A DNA stretch of 5,926 nt from Acidobacteriota bacterium (GTDB lineage Bacteria; Acidobacteriota; Terriglobia; UBA7540): NCBI GenBank assembly GCA_003165615.1, contig PLWR01000475.1:1-5926 (forward strand), read 5' to 3'. The translations under genes and the position numbers were made by a program. Below are positions 5,726 to 5,926 of the stretch, piece after piece. The notes below the pieces were generated by a model. That model did no database searches, was not told the DNA's origin, and was given only the letters and a program-made list of their open reading frames with translations. The number at the start of each line of letters is the position of its first letter. The first letter of the stretch is position 1.

Positions 5726-5904
5726 TGCATTTCATGGAGACCACGCTAGTTCGGATTTCTCATCGGGCGAATGGAGCATCGAACTTGGGATCTTTTCCAC
5801 CCCGAGGCATACCATTATAAGAGATAAGGACGGCTGGCCGCGGGAAAACCTTGGGGGCGGGTACTGGTGTCATTTGCGATACGCGGCCCCTCCCAAGTGC
5901 AATC
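5726..5904. other. Intergenic stretch with no recognised gene
   Basis: This is the unexplained part of the 336-base gap upstream of hemJ. No open frame here looks coding. A minus-strand TATAAT at 5819-5814 lacks a -35 partner. The 48-codon minus-strand frame from 5906 to 5760 has mixed third positions unlike its neighbours. I see no tRNA or other RNA fold. Confidence 0.6.
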
Positions 5905-5924
5905 ATTCCCGCGAAGGCGGGAAT
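5905..5924. repeat. ATTCCC-N8-GGGAAT palindrome (dRS3-like repeat), at window edge
   Basis: Eight-base arms attcccgc (5905-5912) and gcgggaat (5917-5924) flank the tetraloop gaag. The sequence fits the ATTCCC(N8)GGGAAT form of the Neisseria dRS3 element, and such hairpins occur between genes in many unrelated bacteria. It may continue past the edge. It could be a dispersed repeat, an integration hotspot for filamentous phage as known for dRS3, or simply a terminator stem. Confidence 0.7.
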
Positions 5925-5926
5925 CC

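Noticed and set aside
5760..5906. A 48-codon minus-strand frame ending in MPRGGKDPKFDAPFAR, with TATAAT at 5819-5814
   Set aside because: It starts inside the dRS3-like hairpin, has no ribosome binding site, its third codon positions are not GC-biased like the real genes, and the TATAAT lies only three bases before the inner ATG with no -35 box.

Overview
The window comes from a moderately GC-rich bacterium. I read it as an Acidobacteriota-type genome. The reasons are the oxygen-independent-type HemJ, the small two-pass membrane protein with an RGAVSGLGL core, the very long cytoplasmic TPR protein, and gaps filled with short-period repeats of octamers and heptamers. That assignment rests on recollection of such genomes, not on a search. 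All five genes lie on the minus strand, so the window reads biologically from right to left.

Right end (5926 to 5591): a gene-free stretch of 336 bases holding two palindromic elements. One is an ATTCCC-N8-GGGAAT hairpin cut by the window edge. The other is a nested cruciform at 5653-5725 whose outer arm carries the apparent -35 box of the next gene. Then come hemJ (5590-5111, a four-pass membrane protein for late heme synthesis), a possible terminator, and a small CDGSH iron-sulfur protein gene (4948-4718) with a TTG start, a strong Shine-Dalgarno and a TTGA-N6-TCAA dyad in its leader.

Centre (4440 to 1129): one 1103-codon gene for a cytoplasmic scaffold-like protein. It has an N-terminal TPR superhelix, two long Pro/Ala/Glu linkers with a short helical hairpin between them, and a C-terminal TPR domain. 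It has its own promoter and ribosome binding site. A small membrane protein gene (1052-795) follows 76 bases downstream.

Left end: the gap between the small membrane protein and the thiamine phosphate synthase-family gene (574 to beyond base 1) consists almost wholly of a composite inverted repeat. It has octamer arrays outside, heptamer arrays inside and 22 bp perfect arms. The outer array runs into the thiE start codon. This is the most unusual structure in the window. The protein genes look like ordinary housekeeping functions (heme, Fe-S, thiamine, TPR scaffold). I see no defence system, mobile gene cassette, CRISPR array or RNA gene.
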